A stretch of 64,000 nt of DNA, taken from NCBI GenBank assembly GCA_016218705.1, contig JACRDC010000017.1:1-64000 (forward strand), given 5' to 3'. The translations under genes and the position numbers were made by a program. The notes below the pieces were generated by a model, which was not told the origin of the DNA, made no database searches, and saw nothing but the letters and a program-made list of their open reading frames with translations. Below, piece by piece: positions 25,579 through 35,700 of this stretch. The DNA comes from Desulfarculus sp. (GTDB taxonomy: Bacteria > Desulfobacterota > Desulfarculia > Desulfarculales > Desulfarculaceae). Numbering within the stretch: position 1 is the stretch's first letter; each line of letters starts with the position of its first letter.

Positions 25579-26615
25579 GGGTCGCGCTGCTGTTTCCGCA
25601 TGACCCACTGGCCAGACCGCCGGGCATAGACCTGGCGCGCCTGCTGGCCCTGACCGGGGGCCTGCGCGCCCAGGGCGTGGAGACCGATATCGTGGCCCCG
25701 GTGGGGAGGGCGCGGCGCCTGCAAGGCCTGCCGGTGCGCCCCCTGGCGGCCCTGCGCGGCGCGCCGGCCTACGACCTGGTCAAGACTTGCTACCACCAGG
25801 CCATCTTTCTGGCGGATGGCTATACTGGGCCGCTGGTGGCCCGCCTGGTGCGGGTGGTGGACCAGCGCCACCCAACCCGCGACCGGCGTCAACGTGAGCA
25901 GCTTCTCTTGGCCCAGGAACTCATCAGCCAGCGCGCCCAGGCCCTGGCCTTCAACAACCCCCAAAACCAACGGCGCTGGCGGCGCCTTCATGGCCCGGGG
26001 CTGCCCAGCGTCCTTACGCCCACTGGCTGCCCCACCCGCCTGCCAGCCCTGGGCCTCAACCCCTTTGGCCAAGACATGCCGGCGGTGGTCTACGCCGGCT
26101 CTTTGGCCAGCCCGCGCCAGGTGGCTATACTTAACCAGGTGGCCCAGGGCCTGCGCGGCCAGGCCCAGGTGCACCTGGTGGGGCGCAATAAAAGCGCTCT
26201 TTACGGCAGCGCGCGCCGGTTGTCGCCGCTGGTGCGGGAGCATGGCGAAAAGCCGCCCCGGTTGGTCTGGGACTACCTGCGCTGGGCCTCGGCGGGGCTG
26301 GCCCTGGCCGTGGGACCAGAGCCCTTTGACAACGACAGCTCCAAGGCCGCGCACTACCTGCGGGCCGGCCTGCCCCTGGTCTGCGAGGCGCCCATCCTGC
26401 AAGGACCCCTGGTTAGGGGCCTGGGCCTGGGTAAGGTCTGTCCCTACCATGACGCTCCCGGATTGGTGGAGGCCCTGCGAGGTATCCTGCGCGATCCGCC
26501 CAGCCCTGGACGGCGCCGCGCGGTCCGCGCCTACATGGCCCGGCATTACGCCTGGCCGATGATGGTCCGGGCCTACGTCGAGCTTTTCGCCAGCCTCCTG
26601 GGAGAGAGGCCTTAG
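25575..26615 (+). CDS. Glycosyltransferase, GT-B fold
   Basis: A 346-residue protein. It starts with RVALLFPHDPLARPPG and has a Rossmann-like C-terminal half (VVYAGSLASPRQV, then an FDNDSSKAAHYLRAGLPLV donor-site stretch), as in family 4-like glycosyltransferases in which the acidic E-x7-E region is varied. No signal peptide or membrane segment is seen. The start overlaps the transporter stop (ATGA) and the following radical SAM gene begins 3 nt after its stop, so the three are co-translated. Acceptor unknown. Confidence 0.72.
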   Translation: MRVALLFPHDPLARPPGIDLARLLALTGGLRAQGVETDIVAPVGRARRLQGLPVRPLAALRGAPAYDLVKTCYHQAIFLADGYTGPLVARLVRVVDQRHPTRDRRQREQLLLAQELISQRAQALAFNNPQNQRRWRRLHGPGLPSVLTPTGCPTRLPALGLNPFGQDMPAVVYAGSLASPRQVAILNQVAQGLRGQAQVHLVGRNKSALYGSARRLSPLVREHGEKPPRLVWDYLRWASAGLALAVGPEPFDNDSSKAAHYLRAGLPLVCEAPILQGPLVRGLGLGKVCPYHDAPGLVEALRGILRDPPSPGRRRAVRAYMARHYAWPMMVRAYVELFASLLGERP

Positions 26616-26618
26616 GCC

Positions 26619-28031
26619 GTGACCCCGCGCCTGCTGCTCATGGAGCCGCCCTTCTACCGCCTCATGGAAGGCGGCTATGGGCTCACCCGCTATCCCCTGG
26701 GCCTGGGCTACCTGGCCGCAGCGGTAAGAGCGGCCACGGACTGGGAGGTCACGGCCTACAACGGCGACTTCGTGCCCCGGGCGGCGCCCTTTCGCGTGAC
26801 CTACCTCACCGGCCAGGGCTTCGCCAAATATCAGGCCAACCTAGCCGACCCACAGGCCCCGCCCTGGCAAGAGGCCAGGCGGGTGCTGGCCTCCTGCCGC
26901 CCGGGAGTGGTGGGGCTCTCGCTCAAGTCGCCGACCCTGGCCGCCGGCCTTGCCCTGGCCCGCCTGGCCAAGGAGTTGGACCCGGGTGTGCTGGTGGTGG
27001 CTGGCGGCCCCCACGTCACGGCCGTCGGGCCGGCGGTGCTCAGGCATCCAGAGTTGGATATGGCCGTGCTGGGCGAGGGCGAGGCCACCCTGGTGGAGTT
27101 GCTGCGGGCATGGGAGCAGGGGCGCGACCCGGCCCAGGTGGCGGGCCTGGCCCTACGCCGCGGCGGCGAGTTGGTGGCCACCGCCACCCGCGCGCCCTTG
27201 CGCGACCTGGATTCCCTGCCCTGGCCGAGGCCGGCGGCCAACCAGGCGCTCTGGGATTACAGGCGCTACCCCGCCAGCGCCTTCCGGGGTCTCCTGGCCA
27301 GCCGGGGCTGCCCGCGCGGTTGCTCCTATTGCGGCTCCCGGCGAATTTGGGGAGGGGTGCGCCGCCGCCGGCCAGCGGCGGTGGCCGCCGAGGCGCGGTC
27401 ACTCTGGGAGCAACGCGTTGGGCCGCTTCACTTCGAGGATGACACCTTTGGCGTGGACGCGGCCCATCTGCCCGATCTCTGCCAGGGCCTGGCCCAGGGC
27501 TGCCCAGGACTGGCCTTCACCTGCGAAACCCATGTCAGCCTTGTCACCCCCCAAGCCCTGGACTCCCTGCAAAAGGCCGGCTGCCTGGGCATTCAACTGG
27601 GCATCGAGTCAGGCGATGACCGCGTGCTGAAAACCATGCGCAAGGGCTTTTGCATTAGGCAAGCCCTGGAGGCCTGCCGTCTGATCCGTGAGCGCGGCCT
27701 GCGCCTGGAGTGCTTCTTCATGGTTGGCCTGCCCCAGGAGGACGAGTCCAGCCTTGGCCGGACCTTGCGGGTGATCCAAGCCCTGGACTGCGACAAGGTG
27801 ATCTACAGCATCTTCACGCCCTACCCCGGTACCGAGGCCTTTGCCCACTGCCAGCGACGGGGGCTCATAGGCCCTGGTTTCGACCCCTCCCTGCACAACC
27901 ACCAAAGCCCGGCCAACTGCTTTAGCCAGCACATCGCGCCCACCCGTTTTCGCGAGTTGGCCGCGCAGGTGGAAGAGGCGGTGGAGATCAAGAACGCCGG
28001 CCGCCGCCCTTTGGCCGAGCCTGAACCATGA
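26619..28031 (+). CDS. B12-binding-domain radical SAM protein
   Basis: A 470-residue class B-type radical SAM enzyme. The N-terminal cobalamin-binding fold spans about 1-170 (GLSLKSPT, VVAGGPHVTAVGP, VLGEGEATL). The radical SAM core follows, with the 4Fe-4S cysteines CxxxCxxC at 231, 235 and 238. Later motifs are the HFEDDTFGVD stretch and the GIQLGIESGDDRVL motif. Relatives methylate or rearrange unactivated carbons in lipids and sugars, so it could modify a membrane lipid or glycan here. GTG start with GGGAGAG upstream. Its 3' end overlaps the convergent methyltransferase gene by 44 bp. Confidence 0.88.
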   Translation: MTPRLLLMEPPFYRLMEGGYGLTRYPLGLGYLAAAVRAATDWEVTAYNGDFVPRAAPFRVTYLTGQGFAKYQANLADPQAPPWQEARRVLASCRPGVVGLSLKSPTLAAGLALARLAKELDPGVLVVAGGPHVTAVGPAVLRHPELDMAVLGEGEATLVELLRAWEQGRDPAQVAGLALRRGGELVATATRAPLRDLDSLPWPRPAANQALWDYRRYPASAFRGLLASRGCPRGCSYCGSRRIWGGVRRRRPAAVAAEARSLWEQRVGPLHFEDDTFGVDAAHLPDLCQGLAQGCPGLAFTCETHVSLVTPQALDSLQKAGCLGIQLGIESGDDRVLKTMRKGFCIRQALEACRLIRERGLRLECFFMVGLPQEDESSLGRTLRVIQALDCDKVIYSIFTPYPGTEAFAHCQRRGLIGPGFDPSLHNHQSPANCFSQHIAPTRFRELAAQVEEAVEIKNAGRRPLAEPEP

Positions 28032-28809
28032 GGCACCAGCCCAGGCGGTCAAGGGGCCGGCGCCAGCCCAGGTGCTCGTCCAGGCGGGTCAGGGACTCCA
28101 GGCGCAGGTAGCGGCCGCGCCCCCGGGGCAGCTTGTGGGGCACCATGTAGGATGAGCGCCAGGCCGTGGCCTCCAGTCCGGCCCGAGCCAATAGCCGTTC
28201 CAGCCCGGGCGGGGTGTAGAAACGTAGGTGGGTGGGGTCCCATCCCTGCCAGTGGCGGCGGCCCAAGAGGCGGCGCTGCACAAAGCCCTCCACCAGATAG
28301 TTCAAGGACCAGGCGTTCTGGGTGCTGATAACCAGGCGGCCCCGGGGGTGCAGCAAACGCGAGGCCGCTTGCAACAGGCCCAGGTCGTTGGGCAGGTGCT
28401 CGATGACGTCCTTGAGCAGGATGACTTCGAAGCTGGCGGCGGGAGAAAAGGGCCAGTCCCGCGCGCACACCAACAGGCAATCCACTTGCGGCCGCTGGCT
28501 CTCCAGCAGGAGCCTGGCGGCGGCCAGGGCCGTGGCCTCGGCCTCCACGCCCACCACCCGTAGCGCGCCGGCGTGGGCGGCGTGCAGCAAGAACCTGCCC
28601 GGCCCGCAGCCATAGTCCAGAAATCTTTTGCCGGCCAAATCACCCAGCAGTTCGCTGATGAACCGGTTTTTCACGCGGCTGTAGGCCTTGGCCTGCTGGC
28701 GGGCGTAGGCATCGAGGATCCCGCGCGGGTCGGAGTTTCTCAGCCAATGATCCGAAGGATAGCGCAGGTCTGGTGTGTGGGATGGGCGCTGTTGATATCC
28801 CTGGCTCAC
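27988..28809 (-). CDS. SAM-dependent methyltransferase
   Basis: A 273-residue class I methyltransferase with motif I FLDYGCGPGRFLLHAA, an acidic VGVEAEATALAAA second strand and the DVIEHLPNDLGLL motif of the Methyltransf_11/23 group, with a C-terminal region like those of O-methyltransferases in glycan clusters (THLRFYTPPGLERLLARAG). The start at 28809 is GTG, overlapping the upstream glycosyltransferase stop as GTGA. Probable role: methylation of a sugar or lipid intermediate. Confidence 0.85.
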   Translation of the reverse strand: MSQGYQQRPSHTPDLRYPSDHWLRNSDPRGILDAYARQQAKAYSRVKNRFISELLGDLAGKRFLDYGCGPGRFLLHAAHAGALRVVGVEAEATALAAARLLLESQRPQVDCLLVCARDWPFSPAASFEVILLKDVIEHLPNDLGLLQAASRLLHPRGRLVISTQNAWSLNYLVEGFVQRRLLGRRHWQGWDPTHLRFYTPPGLERLLARAGLEATAWRSSYMVPHKLPRGRGRYLRLESLTRLDEHLGWRRPLDRLGWCLMVQARPKGGGRRS

Positions 28810-29966
28810 GGCCACAACAGCTCCCGGTACAACTCCTGCCATTGTTGGCGCTCGCCCGCCGGGGCCAAGGCCCGCATGGCTTGGCGGGCTTGGCGACCCA
28901 GGCCGCGCGCCAGATCAGGCTGGGAGCGCAGGCGCGCCAGGGCCAGGCCCAGGGCCTCGGGGTCGGCCCAGGGCACCATGAGCCCCGAGACGCCGTCGGT
29001 CATCAGCTCTGGCACCGCGCCCACGCCAGTGGCCACGCAGGGCAGGCCGCAGGCCATGGCCTCCATGAGCAGGTTGGGGCAACCTTCGGAAAGCGAAGGC
29101 AGCGCCAGGGCGTCCAGGGACAAGAGCCAGGCCGTCACCTCCTGGGGCGCCAGCGGCGGCAGCACCCGGGCCTGGCCGCCCAGGGATTGCAGGGCCGCCT
29201 GTTCCTCGGCGCCCAGGCTGCCGGCCACCTCCAGTTCCCAGGGGCCGGTGGGCGGACACCGCCGCAGGGCCTCGGCCAGATAGGGCAGGCCCTTGCTCCA
29301 CTTGAACTTGCCCGCGCAGCCCAGCCGCCAGGGACCGCGGCCCCGGCGTGGACGCCAGGCCTTGGGCGGCATTTCCACCGAGTTGAGGATCACCCGGCCG
29401 CGCCCGTCCAGGTCGGCCAGGCACGAGGCGGTCTGCTGCATTTCGCGGCTCAGGAACACCACCGCGCGGGCGCTTTCTAGGGCCAGTTGCAGGGCCGCCA
29501 GCTTTTCGGGGCTGTACATGAAGCGGTTGAGGTCGTCGCCCACCACGGTGGCCAGGTGGGGCAGCCCCAATTTCCTGGCCGTCAGGCCGGCCACGAAGCC
29601 CATGGGGTAGAGGAAGAAGGAGTGCATCAGGCCAAAACCGTGCTGGCGGTGCAACAATTCCAGGCTTTGCCCCAGGGCGCGCAGGGCCAGGCCGTGGGCG
29701 CAGTCCCAGGGCTGACGCTGGGCCGGGTCGTGTTGCGGCCCCGGCAAGTCCAGAAAGTGTAAACATGGGCCCGGCTGAAGATGGTCGCGGCGCATCTGGT
29801 CCAGGCGCGTGGCGGCTGGCGAGTCCTGGCGCCTGGCCAGGACCACGTGCACCTCCAGGCCCATTTGGGAGGCGTAGGCCGCCACCCGCCCGGCGCTGGC
29901 CGCCAGGCCACCCCATTGCCAGGGCGGGAAGGCGGGAGTGAGCAGGCATATCTTGGCTGCGGACAT
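28806..29966 (-). CDS. Family 4 glycosyltransferase
   Basis: A 386-residue GT4 enzyme. The N-terminal acceptor domain opens with ICLLTPAFPPWQWGGLA. The C-terminal donor domain has the GKFKWSKGLPYLAEAL and SEGCPNLLMEAMACGLPCVAT motifs; the two acidic residues of the latter form the E-x7-E nucleotide-sugar site. ATG with GGAGAA upstream. It heads a two-gene minus-strand unit with the methyltransferase, divergent from the TolC operon. It likely adds a sugar during surface polysaccharide synthesis. Confidence 0.88.
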   Translation of the reverse strand: MSAAKICLLTPAFPPWQWGGLAASAGRVAAYASQMGLEVHVVLARRQDSPAATRLDQMRRDHLQPGPCLHFLDLPGPQHDPAQRQPWDCAHGLALRALGQSLELLHRQHGFGLMHSFFLYPMGFVAGLTARKLGLPHLATVVGDDLNRFMYSPEKLAALQLALESARAVVFLSREMQQTASCLADLDGRGRVILNSVEMPPKAWRPRRGRGPWRLGCAGKFKWSKGLPYLAEALRRCPPTGPWELEVAGSLGAEEQAALQSLGGQARVLPPLAPQEVTAWLLSLDALALPSLSEGCPNLLMEAMACGLPCVATGVGAVPELMTDGVSGLMVPWADPEALGLALARLRSQPDLARGLGRQARQAMRALAPAGERQQWQELYRELLWP

Positions 29967-30170
29967 GGTCGTTCTCCGGGGGGCCAGGCCTGGAGCGGCA
30001 CGCTGGCGGGTGACCGTGCCTATCCTTTATCCACGGCGACCCCTCCTGGTTAGGCCTGTTGTCTCTTCGCCGGTCTACCTAGGTTAGGTGCCTCGGCCCC
30101 GGCGGGTCAAGGCCCCGAGCCAATAGAGGCAAGCCGTCCCTGACAGGGCCGGATCGGCGCCCGGCCACCC

Positions 30171-30197
30171 GCAAACCCTGATACCCCTGGGGTTTGC
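30171..30197. promoter_or_regulatory. Operator-like inverted repeat abutting the efflux promoter
   Basis: An 8-bp perfect inverted repeat, GCAAACCC (30171-30178) and GGGTTTGC (30190-30197), with an 11-nt spacer. It ends one base before the -35 hexamer of the TolC operon promoter, where a repressor or activator dimer would control it. The regulator is not in the immediate neighbourhood. Confidence 0.55.
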
Positions 30198-30226
30198 TTG
30201 ACTTGCCAGCAGGGCCAACGTAACAT
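30198..30226 (+). promoter_or_regulatory. Sigma70-type promoter of the TolC-MFP-RND operon
   Basis: TTGACT (30198-30203), a 17-nt spacer and TAACAT (30221-30226). The -10 ends 8 nt before the ATG at 30235, so transcription should begin at or within a couple of bases of the start codon. No Shine-Dalgarno sequence is present, in keeping with a leaderless or near-leaderless mRNA. Confidence 0.6.
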
Positions 30227-30234
30227 GCCGCCAT

Positions 30235-31587
30235 ATGGGACACGGCATTAAAGCACGCCGGGGTTGGCCCTGGCTGGCCCTCTGCCTGGTCTGGGTGCTG
30301 GGGGTGCCCGTACCCTCCTCCGGCCAGGAGCGCCTCAGTCTGCCCCAAGCCGTGCAAATGGCTCTGGAGCGCAACCGGCACCTGGCCAACGCCCGCCTGG
30401 AAACCGAAAAGGCCACCGACCAAACCGCCGCCGCCCGCACCCACTACCTGCCCAAGTTCAACGTGGTGGCCCTGGGCGACCAGCGGGTGTATCCCCGCGG
30501 CACCAGCCTGGGCGACACCGCCCTGGGCATCTTCCCGCCCTTTGGCCTGCTGCCGGCCCAGAGTTCCGGCGATGCCAACGACCCCTTCCTGGTGGGGCTG
30601 TTCCAGATCAGCCAGCCCCTGAGCCAGCTCCACCGGGCGCGCCAGGGGGTCAAGCTGGCCGAGGCCGCCCAGGAGCTCTCCCAGGCCGAACTGCGCCTGG
30701 CCCGGCATCAGCTCGTCGCCCAGGTCAAGAAGCTCTACTACGCGCTCAGCCAGGGCCAGGCCACCCTGGAAGCCGCCCGGCAGGCCCTGGTGCTGCACCA
30801 GGAGGTGGCGCGGCTCAGCCAGGACCATTACGCCAAGGGGCTGATGTTGGAGGCCGAGCACCTAGAGGTCAGCGCCCGCCTGGCCAAGGCCCAGTACCAG
30901 ATGCAGGCCCAGCAGGCCAACCTGGCCAGCCTCAAGGAGCAGCTCAATCACCTGCTGGGGCGCTCGCCGGACCATGGCTTTGAGCCCGAGCTGGTGGCCG
31001 AGGAGGCGCCGGCCTCCGAAGAGGCTGCCCCCTTGGCCGCCCGCCCGGCCGCCCGCCAACCCGAGACCCAGGCCGCCCGCCAGCGCCTTGAGGTTGCTCG
31101 CCGCGACCTGGGCTACAAGCAGGCCGAGCGCCTGCCCGAGCTGAGCCTGGTGGGTAGCCACGTCACCCAGAAGAACCTGCCCGGCCTGCCGGAGAACGTG
31201 TCATCGGTGGGCCTGATGCTCACATGGGAGCCCTTTGACTGGGGCCGCGACGCCCGAGAGGCCGCGGCCAAGGCCCGCGCCGTGCGCCAGGCCGAGAACC
31301 AGCTCGAGGAGACCCAGCGTCAGGCCGAGCTGGATGTTCGTCAGGAGGCCCGCCGGGTGGGGCTGGCCCGGCGCATGTTGGGGGCCTCGCGCCTGGCCGT
31401 GGAGGCCGCCCAGGAAAAGACCCGCGTGGTTCTCAACCGCTTCGGCCTGCAAGCGGCCCTGGTCAAGGACCTCACCGAGGCCCAGGCCGTGTTGGCCGAG
31501 GCCCAGCGCGACCACGCCCAGGCCCTGGCGGCCTACTGGTCGGCCCGGGCCGACCTGGAAAAGGCCCGGGGGGAAGACGGCCCATGA
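30235..31587 (+). CDS. TolC-family outer-membrane efflux protein
   Basis: A 450-residue outer-membrane factor. A signal peptide (hydrophobic core about 12-26, ending near SSGQ) precedes the two TolC repeats of long coiled-coil helices (LSLPQAVQMALERNRHLANA at the start of the first; FDWGRDAREAAAKARAV in the second). It forms the trimeric exit duct for the adaptor and RND permease encoded next. No usable alternative start would keep the signal peptide, so the ATG at 30235 stands despite lacking a ribosome site. Stop overlaps the adaptor start (ATGA). Confidence 0.92.
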   Translation: MGHGIKARRGWPWLALCLVWVLGVPVPSSGQERLSLPQAVQMALERNRHLANARLETEKATDQTAAARTHYLPKFNVVALGDQRVYPRGTSLGDTALGIFPPFGLLPAQSSGDANDPFLVGLFQISQPLSQLHRARQGVKLAEAAQELSQAELRLARHQLVAQVKKLYYALSQGQATLEAARQALVLHQEVARLSQDHYAKGLMLEAEHLEVSARLAKAQYQMQAQQANLASLKEQLNHLLGRSPDHGFEPELVAEEAPASEEAAPLAARPAARQPETQAARQRLEVARRDLGYKQAERLPELSLVGSHVTQKNLPGLPENVSSVGLMLTWEPFDWGRDAREAAAKARAVRQAENQLEETQRQAELDVRQEARRVGLARRMLGASRLAVEAAQEKTRVVLNRFGLQAALVKDLTEAQAVLAEAQRDHAQALAAYWSARADLEKARGEDGP

Positions 31588-32705
31588 ACAGGAAACACCT
31601 GCCCGCGGCACTCTTGGCGCTGGTCCTGCTGGCCGCGACGGCCTGCGGCGAAAAACCCAAGGCCGACAAGCCGCCCACCCCGGTGACCGTGCAGGCGGTG
31701 TTAGCCACGGCCATGCCTGGCGGCCCGCGCTTCGCCGCCGACATCCGGCCCCGGCTGGAGGTGCCCCTGGCCTTCAAAGTGGGCGGCTACGTCAGCCATA
31801 TCATGCAGATGGAAGGCCCGGGTGGTCCGCGCCCCCTGCAGGAGGGCGACCGGGTAGCCGCCGGCGCGGTTCTGGCCCAGCTAAAAGAGGAAGACTACGC
31901 GGTAAAAATCAGCCAGGCCCGCGCCCAACTGGCCGAGGCCCAGGCCGCCCAGGAAGAGGCCGCCCTGTCATATGACCGGGCCTCCAAGCTGCTGGCCAGC
32001 AAGAGCCTCACCCGGCTCGATTACGAGGCGGCCAAGGCCCGCCACGAGGCCGCCCAGGCCCGCGCCAACCTGGCCCGCGCCCAACTGCGCGAGGCCGAGT
32101 TGGCCCTGGCCGAGACCCGGCTCAAGAGCCCCGCCGGCCTGCTGGTGCTCAAGCGCGGGGTGGAGGCGGGCTCCCTGGTGGCCCCGGGCACCCTGGGATT
32201 TTTGCTGGCGGACGTGTCGGCCTACAAGGCCGTCTTCGGGGTGCCCGAGGGCCTGTTGGCCCAGGTGCGGCCCGGCGCCATGCTTGAGGTGACCAGCGAG
32301 GCCTTGCCAGGGGTAGCCTGGCCTGGACGCGTGAGCCAAATCTCGCCCGCCGCCGACCCCAAGAGCCGGGTCTACGAGGTGGAGCTGACCCTGGCCGCCA
32401 CTGACCCCCGCCTGCGCCTGGGCATGATAACCTCCCTGCGCCTGCCCGGCCAGGCCGCGCCGGCCCCGGCACTGGCCGTGCCCCTGGCCTCCATCGTGCG
32501 GCCGCCCCAGGACCCCCAGGGCTTTGCCGTCTTCGTGGCCGAGGGCTCCGGAGAGCTGCGCCAGGCCCGCCTGCAGGTGGTGGAGTTGGGCGCCACCCAG
32601 GGCAATGCCATCGGCATCGCCTCCGGGCTGACCCCCGGCCAAGAGGTGGTGGTCAAGGGCGCCTCCCAACTGCGCGATGGCCAGGCCATTCGCGTGGTGC
32701 GCTAG
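31584..32705 (+). CDS. RND efflux periplasmic adaptor (MFP) lipoprotein
   Basis: A 373-residue membrane-fusion protein with a lipobox ending at Cys21 (AATAC), a barrel-sandwich domain (PLAFKVGGYVSHIM, VAAGAVLAQLKEEDYAV), an alpha-hairpin rich in Ala/Glu at about 100-175 and beta-barrel and membrane-proximal domains. It links the RND pump with TolC across the periplasm. Start overlaps the TolC stop, and the RND gene follows 13 nt later. Confidence 0.93.
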   Translation: MNRKHLPAALLALVLLAATACGEKPKADKPPTPVTVQAVLATAMPGGPRFAADIRPRLEVPLAFKVGGYVSHIMQMEGPGGPRPLQEGDRVAAGAVLAQLKEEDYAVKISQARAQLAEAQAAQEEAALSYDRASKLLASKSLTRLDYEAAKARHEAAQARANLARAQLREAELALAETRLKSPAGLLVLKRGVEAGSLVAPGTLGFLLADVSAYKAVFGVPEGLLAQVRPGAMLEVTSEALPGVAWPGRVSQISPAADPKSRVYEVELTLAATDPRLRLGMITSLRLPGQAAPAPALAVPLASIVRPPQDPQGFAVFVAEGSGELRQARLQVVELGATQGNAIGIASGLTPGQEVVVKGASQLRDGQAIRVVR

Positions 32706-32718
32706 CGCGGGCGCGGCC

Positions 32719-35700
32719 ATGTCCCACCACCCCAACCAGGCTTCCCCGGAGCGCCAACGCAACTCCTCCCGCTTCTTCACCGAGAACCGCCACGTGGCCT
32801 GGGTGGCCCTGGTCTTCACCCTGCTGTGGGGCCTGTACGGCTACCTGGGCATGCCCAAGAGCAAGGACCCCCACGTGCCGGAGCGGGTAGCCGCGGTGGT
32901 CACGCCCTGGCCCGGGGCCAGCGCCGAGAAGGTGGAGCTTTTGGTGGCGCGGCGTCTGGAAGAGAAGATCGCCGAGAACTCCAAGGTGCGCAAGATTGAC
33001 TCCCTGTGCCGGGGTGGGGTGAGCGTCATCCAGATCGAGCTGGACGAGGCCGCCCGCGACCCCGGCAAGGAATTCGACGACATCAAGCTCAAGCTGGACG
33101 CCGTCAGGGACCTGCCCCAAGGCGCGGGTCCCATGGAGTTCATGAAGGACTTCGGCGACACCGCCGCCCTAATGCTCACCGTGGCCAGCCCGCCGGCTGG
33201 CGAGGTGGACGTGGCCATCCGCGCCCGCGAGGTGCGCCAGGCCATCGAGACCGCCCGCGCTGGCGCCGGCCCAGGCCCCCGCCTGAGCGGCGTGGTCTGC
33301 CTGCCCCGCGAGCTCAATCCCGGCTATTTGGAGCGCCAAGTTGATCTAGTGGCCCGGCACCTGGCCGACACGGGCGCGGCCCGCGACATCCGTCCCCTGG
33401 CGGGGCCGGCCTTTTGGGGGCTGGACCTGGCCACCAGCCTGAGCCCGGAGGAGCTTCTGGCCCGGGTGGATGCCTTCCTGCGCGAGCGCCTGCGCGTCTC
33501 GGAGTTGCACCCCGACGTTTGGGACATCGCCCTCATCGGCGACCCGGCCCAGACCGAAGAACGCCTGCGCCTGGTCGCCGGTGACAAATACACCTACCGC
33601 CAACTGGACGACTACAGCGACCTCATCAAGCGCAGCCTGCAGGGCGTGCCCCAGGTGGCCAAGGTCTCGCGCTCGGGCGTCCTGGCCGAGCGGGTGTATC
33701 TGGAGTACTCCCAGGAGCGCCTGGCCGCCTACGGCGCGCAGTTCAGCCAGATTGACCAGGCCCTGAACGCCCGCAACATCACCCTGCCCGGCGGCATGTT
33801 GGAGGTGGCTGGCCGGGGCCTGGCCGTGGACCCCAGCGGCGAGTTCAAGAGCGAGGCTGATATCGGCGAGGTACCCATGGCCGCTTCGCCCAGCGGCGCG
33901 CCGGTGTACCTGCGCGACGTGGTGGAGATCGTGCGTGGCTACGAAGGCCCGCCCAGCTTCCTTAACTTCTTTGGCCAGCGGGATTCCAGCGGCCAATGGC
34001 GGCGGCACAGGGCCGTCACCCTGGCCGTGAGCATGCGCCCCGGCGAGCAGATCAGCACCCTGGGCCGCGAGGTGGACCGCTGCCTGGAGGGCCTCAAGGA
34101 CCGCCTGCCCCACGATCTCATAATCGCGCGCACCTCCGACCAGCCCTTGCAGGTCAAGGAGAGCGTTGACCTGTTCATGAACAGCCTCTACGAGGCCATC
34201 GTGCTGGTGGTGCTGGTGGCCCTGGTGGGCTTTTGGGAGTGGCGCTCGGCCCTGCTCATGGCCCTGTCCATACCCGTCACCCTGGCCATGACGTTTGGCA
34301 TGATGCACCTCTTGGGCATTGACCTGCAGCAGGTTTCCATCGCCTCGCTCATCATCGCCCTGGGGCTGTTGGTGGACGACCCGGTGGTGGCCGGCGACGC
34401 CATCAAACGCGAGCTGGACCAGGGCCAGCCGCGACTCACCGCCGCCTGGCTGGGACCCACCAAGCTGGCCACGGCCATCCTCTACGCCACCATCACCAAC
34501 ATCGTGGCCTACCTGCCCTTGCTCATCCTGAGCGGCGATCTGGGCCGCTTCATCTACAGCCTGCCGGTGGTGCTCACCTGCTCCCTGGTGGCCAGCCGCG
34601 TGGTCTCCATGACCTTCGTGCCCTTATTGGCCTATTATCTGCTGCGCCCCAGCCGCCAGCGCCCAGACCAGGCCGGCCCCCGCCGGGGCTTTCCCGCCCT
34701 CTACGCCCGGGTGGTGTGCTGGTCGCTCAGGCACCGCTGGGCGGTGGTGGGCATCGCCCTGGTCAGCCTGGGCGGCGGCTGGTTCATCATGCAGGGTGTC
34801 AAGAGCCAGTTCTTCCCCAACGACCTGTCCTATCTCTCCTATGTGGAGGTCTGGCTGCCCGAGGACGCCACCCTGGCGGCCACCCACGAGGCGGCCCAGG
34901 AGGCCGAGCGCATCATCGCCGACGAAGCCCAGGCCTGGGGCCGCGAGCACTCCGGCCCCGATGGCCGGCCCAGCCGGGCGCTGGCCTCGCTGACCACCTT
35001 TCTGGGCGGCGGCGGGCCACGCTTCTGGTTCTCCATAAGCAGCGAGCAACAGCAGCCCAACTACGCCCAGATCGTGGTGCAGCTCGATGACAAGCACCAC
35101 ACCGAGGCCTTTCTGGCCCGCATCCAGCGCAGGCTATCGGCCGAGGTGCCCGGCGCCCTGATTGACGCCCGACGCCTGGAGACCGGCACCCCCGTGGGAC
35201 TGCCGGTGGCGGTACGCATCAGCGGCGAGGACATGGGCCAACTGCGCTCCCTGGCGGCCCAGGCCAAGGAGATATTCTGGCGCCAGCCCCTGGCCGAGCG
35301 GGTGCGCGACGACTGGGGCGAGGAGGCCTTCAAGGTCAAGCTGGCCATTGACCCCGAGAAGGCCAACCTGGCCGGAGTGACCAACCTGGATGTGGCCCTG
35401 TCCTCTGCCGCCGCCTTGAGCGGCCTGCCCATTGACAACCTGCGCGACGGTGACAAGCTCATCCCCATCGTCGTCCGCCTGCGCCAGGAGGAACGCGCAC
35501 AGCTCAGTGGCCTGGGCGATTTGCTGGTGCACGCCCAGGCCGGCCCCCAGAAGGTGCGGCTCAATCAGATCGCCAGCATCCATCAGCAGGCCGAGACCGA
35601 GAAGATAAAACGCCGCAACCAGTTCCGCACCATCACCGTGTCCTGCTTCCCCGTGGAGGGCGCCCTGCCCTCCCAAGTGCTGGAGGCGGCCATGCCCGCC

